Position numbers and translations under genes: made by a program. 41,329 nt of DNA from Bacteroidia bacterium. Lineage in GTDB: Bacteria > Bacteroidota > Bacteroidia > M30B66. The notes under the pieces are model-generated. The model made no database searches. It worked only from the letters and a program-made list of their open reading frames with translations, and was not told the DNA's origin. The first letter of the stretch is position 1; every line of letters begins with the position of its first letter. The stretch spans positions 1-41,329 of the forward strand of contig JAIBAI010000024.1 of NCBI GenBank assembly GCA_019695235.1, given 5' to 3'. Shown piece after piece: positions 41,007-41,329 of this stretch.

Positions 41007-41038
41007 CAAAGTTACAAAGAGTATTCCAAAAACACAAA
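41007..41038 (-). promoter_or_regulatory. Promoter of the TPR gene
   Basis: On the minus strand TTTG (41038-41035), a 20-nt spacer and TAACTTTG (41014-41007) give a full consensus promoter. The box ends 5 nt before the ATG, so the transcript should be leaderless. Confidence 0.65.
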
Positions 41039-41082
41039 GTATATCTAGCTGACAAATAGCAGCTTAAAAATTTAAAAAAATT

Positions 41083-41113
41083 TTGAAATGATAAAGATGA
41101 ATAGATATATTTG
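41083..41113 (+). promoter_or_regulatory. Consensus promoter facing the tRNA-like array
   Basis: TTG (41083-41085, within TTTTG), a 20-nt spacer and TATATTTG (41106-41113) match the Bacteroidota consensus exactly. The first repeat unit starts 15 nt after the box. A small TCCCT/AGGGA stem (41116-41132) lies between them. The divergent TPR promoter is back to back with it. Confidence 0.65.
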
Positions 41114-41128
41114 CATCCCTCAAACAAA

Positions 41129-41329
41129 GGGAGCTTAGCTCATCCCGATAGCTATCGGGAGGTTCAGAGCACCAAAAGGGTCGAAAGACTCATTGAAATA
41201 TTGGGAGCTTAGCTCATCCCGATAGCTATCGGGAGGTTCAGAGCACCAAAAGGGTCGAAAGACTCATTGAAATATTGGGAGCTTAGCTCATCCCGATAGC
41301 TATCGGGAGGTTCAGAGCACCAAAAGGGT
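41129..41329 (+). repeat. Perfect 74-bp tandem array of tRNA-like half units
   Basis: Units start at 41129, 41203 and 41277 (the last is cut by the window end after 53 bp), and the copies are identical. Each begins GGGAGCTTAGCTCA, like the acceptor strand and D-stem of a tRNA, and later has GGTTCAGAGCACC, like the other D-arm side; GCTC and GAGC can pair. Between them lies an 18-bp perfect palindrome TCCCGATAGCTATCGGGA. No anticodon arm, T-arm or matching AGCTCCC 3' strand exists. Instead GGGTC-GAAA-GACTC forms a GNRA-type hairpin, followed by the AT-rich linker ATTGAAATATT. It is not a functional tRNA as seen. It could be a structured RNA array, a tRNA-derived repeat, or an assembly loop. 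Confidence 0.85.

Noticed and set aside
41129..41202. Calling each 74-bp unit a tRNA gene
   Set aside because: There is no anticodon arm, no TTCGA T-loop and no AGCTCCC to pair with the GGGAGCT acceptor strand, so only the 5' half resembles tRNA.
41129..41329. CRISPR array at the right edge
   Set aside because: Copies are perfectly contiguous with no variable spacers, and no cas gene is present.

Overview
The window is a gene-dense chromosomal segment of an aerobic member of the phylum Bacteroidota; I cannot place it to family. The evidence is the following. Many genes have a TAnnTTTG -7 promoter box, and several also have a TTG/TTTG -33 element 18-20 nt upstream. There are five type IX secretion (T9SS) cargo proteins with C-terminal sorting domains (four type A, one gliding-motility type B). 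There is a complete MoxR-DUF58-BatABCDE locus, a bacillithiol gene (bshB1), the parvulin/HtpG/DnaX/RF1 core set, and a cytochrome oxidase assembly cluster. Shine-Dalgarno sequences are nearly absent. I found no frameshifted core genes, no insertion sequence, no phage, no rRNA and no canonical tRNA.

Layout. 1-205: three imperfect copies of a 64-bp unit rich in palindromes. 217-4125 (minus): proline dehydrogenase, a two-TM protein of unknown function, and a prfA-pyrF pair overlapping by one base. 4126-6338 (plus): a metallo-beta-lactamase-fold lipoprotein, an SDR oxidoreductase and an unlisted 53-aa two-TM protein. 6532-10747: bshB1, a beta-CASP nuclease-like protein overlapping ccmB, and a secreted TIGR03790-type protein. 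10874-11457: a parDE-like toxin-antitoxin cassette with a palindromic operator. 11555-15234 (minus): dnaX and a secreted M1 aminopeptidase. 15364-18010 (plus): oxidase subunits III and IV, SCO, a DUF420/CtaM-like protein and a small CxxC membrane protein. 18042-25858: htpG, a WD40 propeller, a double-parvulin periplasmic PPIase, mnmD and a Calx-beta/lamin-tail T9SS protein. 26010-34130 (plus): one long moxR-DUF58-orphan-batA-batB-batC-batD-batE operon. 34147-40323: a DUF2400 protein, an unknown acidic protein and two T9SS cargos, including a 1167-aa SBBP/PKD protein. 40372-41001 (minus): a TPR protein. 41083-41329: a consensus promoter followed by perfect 74-bp tandem repeats that resemble the 5' half of a tRNA.

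Together the genes suggest a respiring, gliding or surface-active heterotroph. It feeds electrons from proline oxidation into a haem-copper oxidase, exports proteins through T9SS, and maintains its envelope with a SurA-like PPIase and the Bat system. Two features stand out. The first is the 74-bp tRNA-like tandem array at the right edge. It carries an 18-bp palindrome where the D-loop should be and a GNRA hairpin in place of the 3' half, and it sits behind a strong promoter. The second is the repeated geometry of -7 boxes only 3-6 nt before start codons, which implies that many transcripts here are leaderless.
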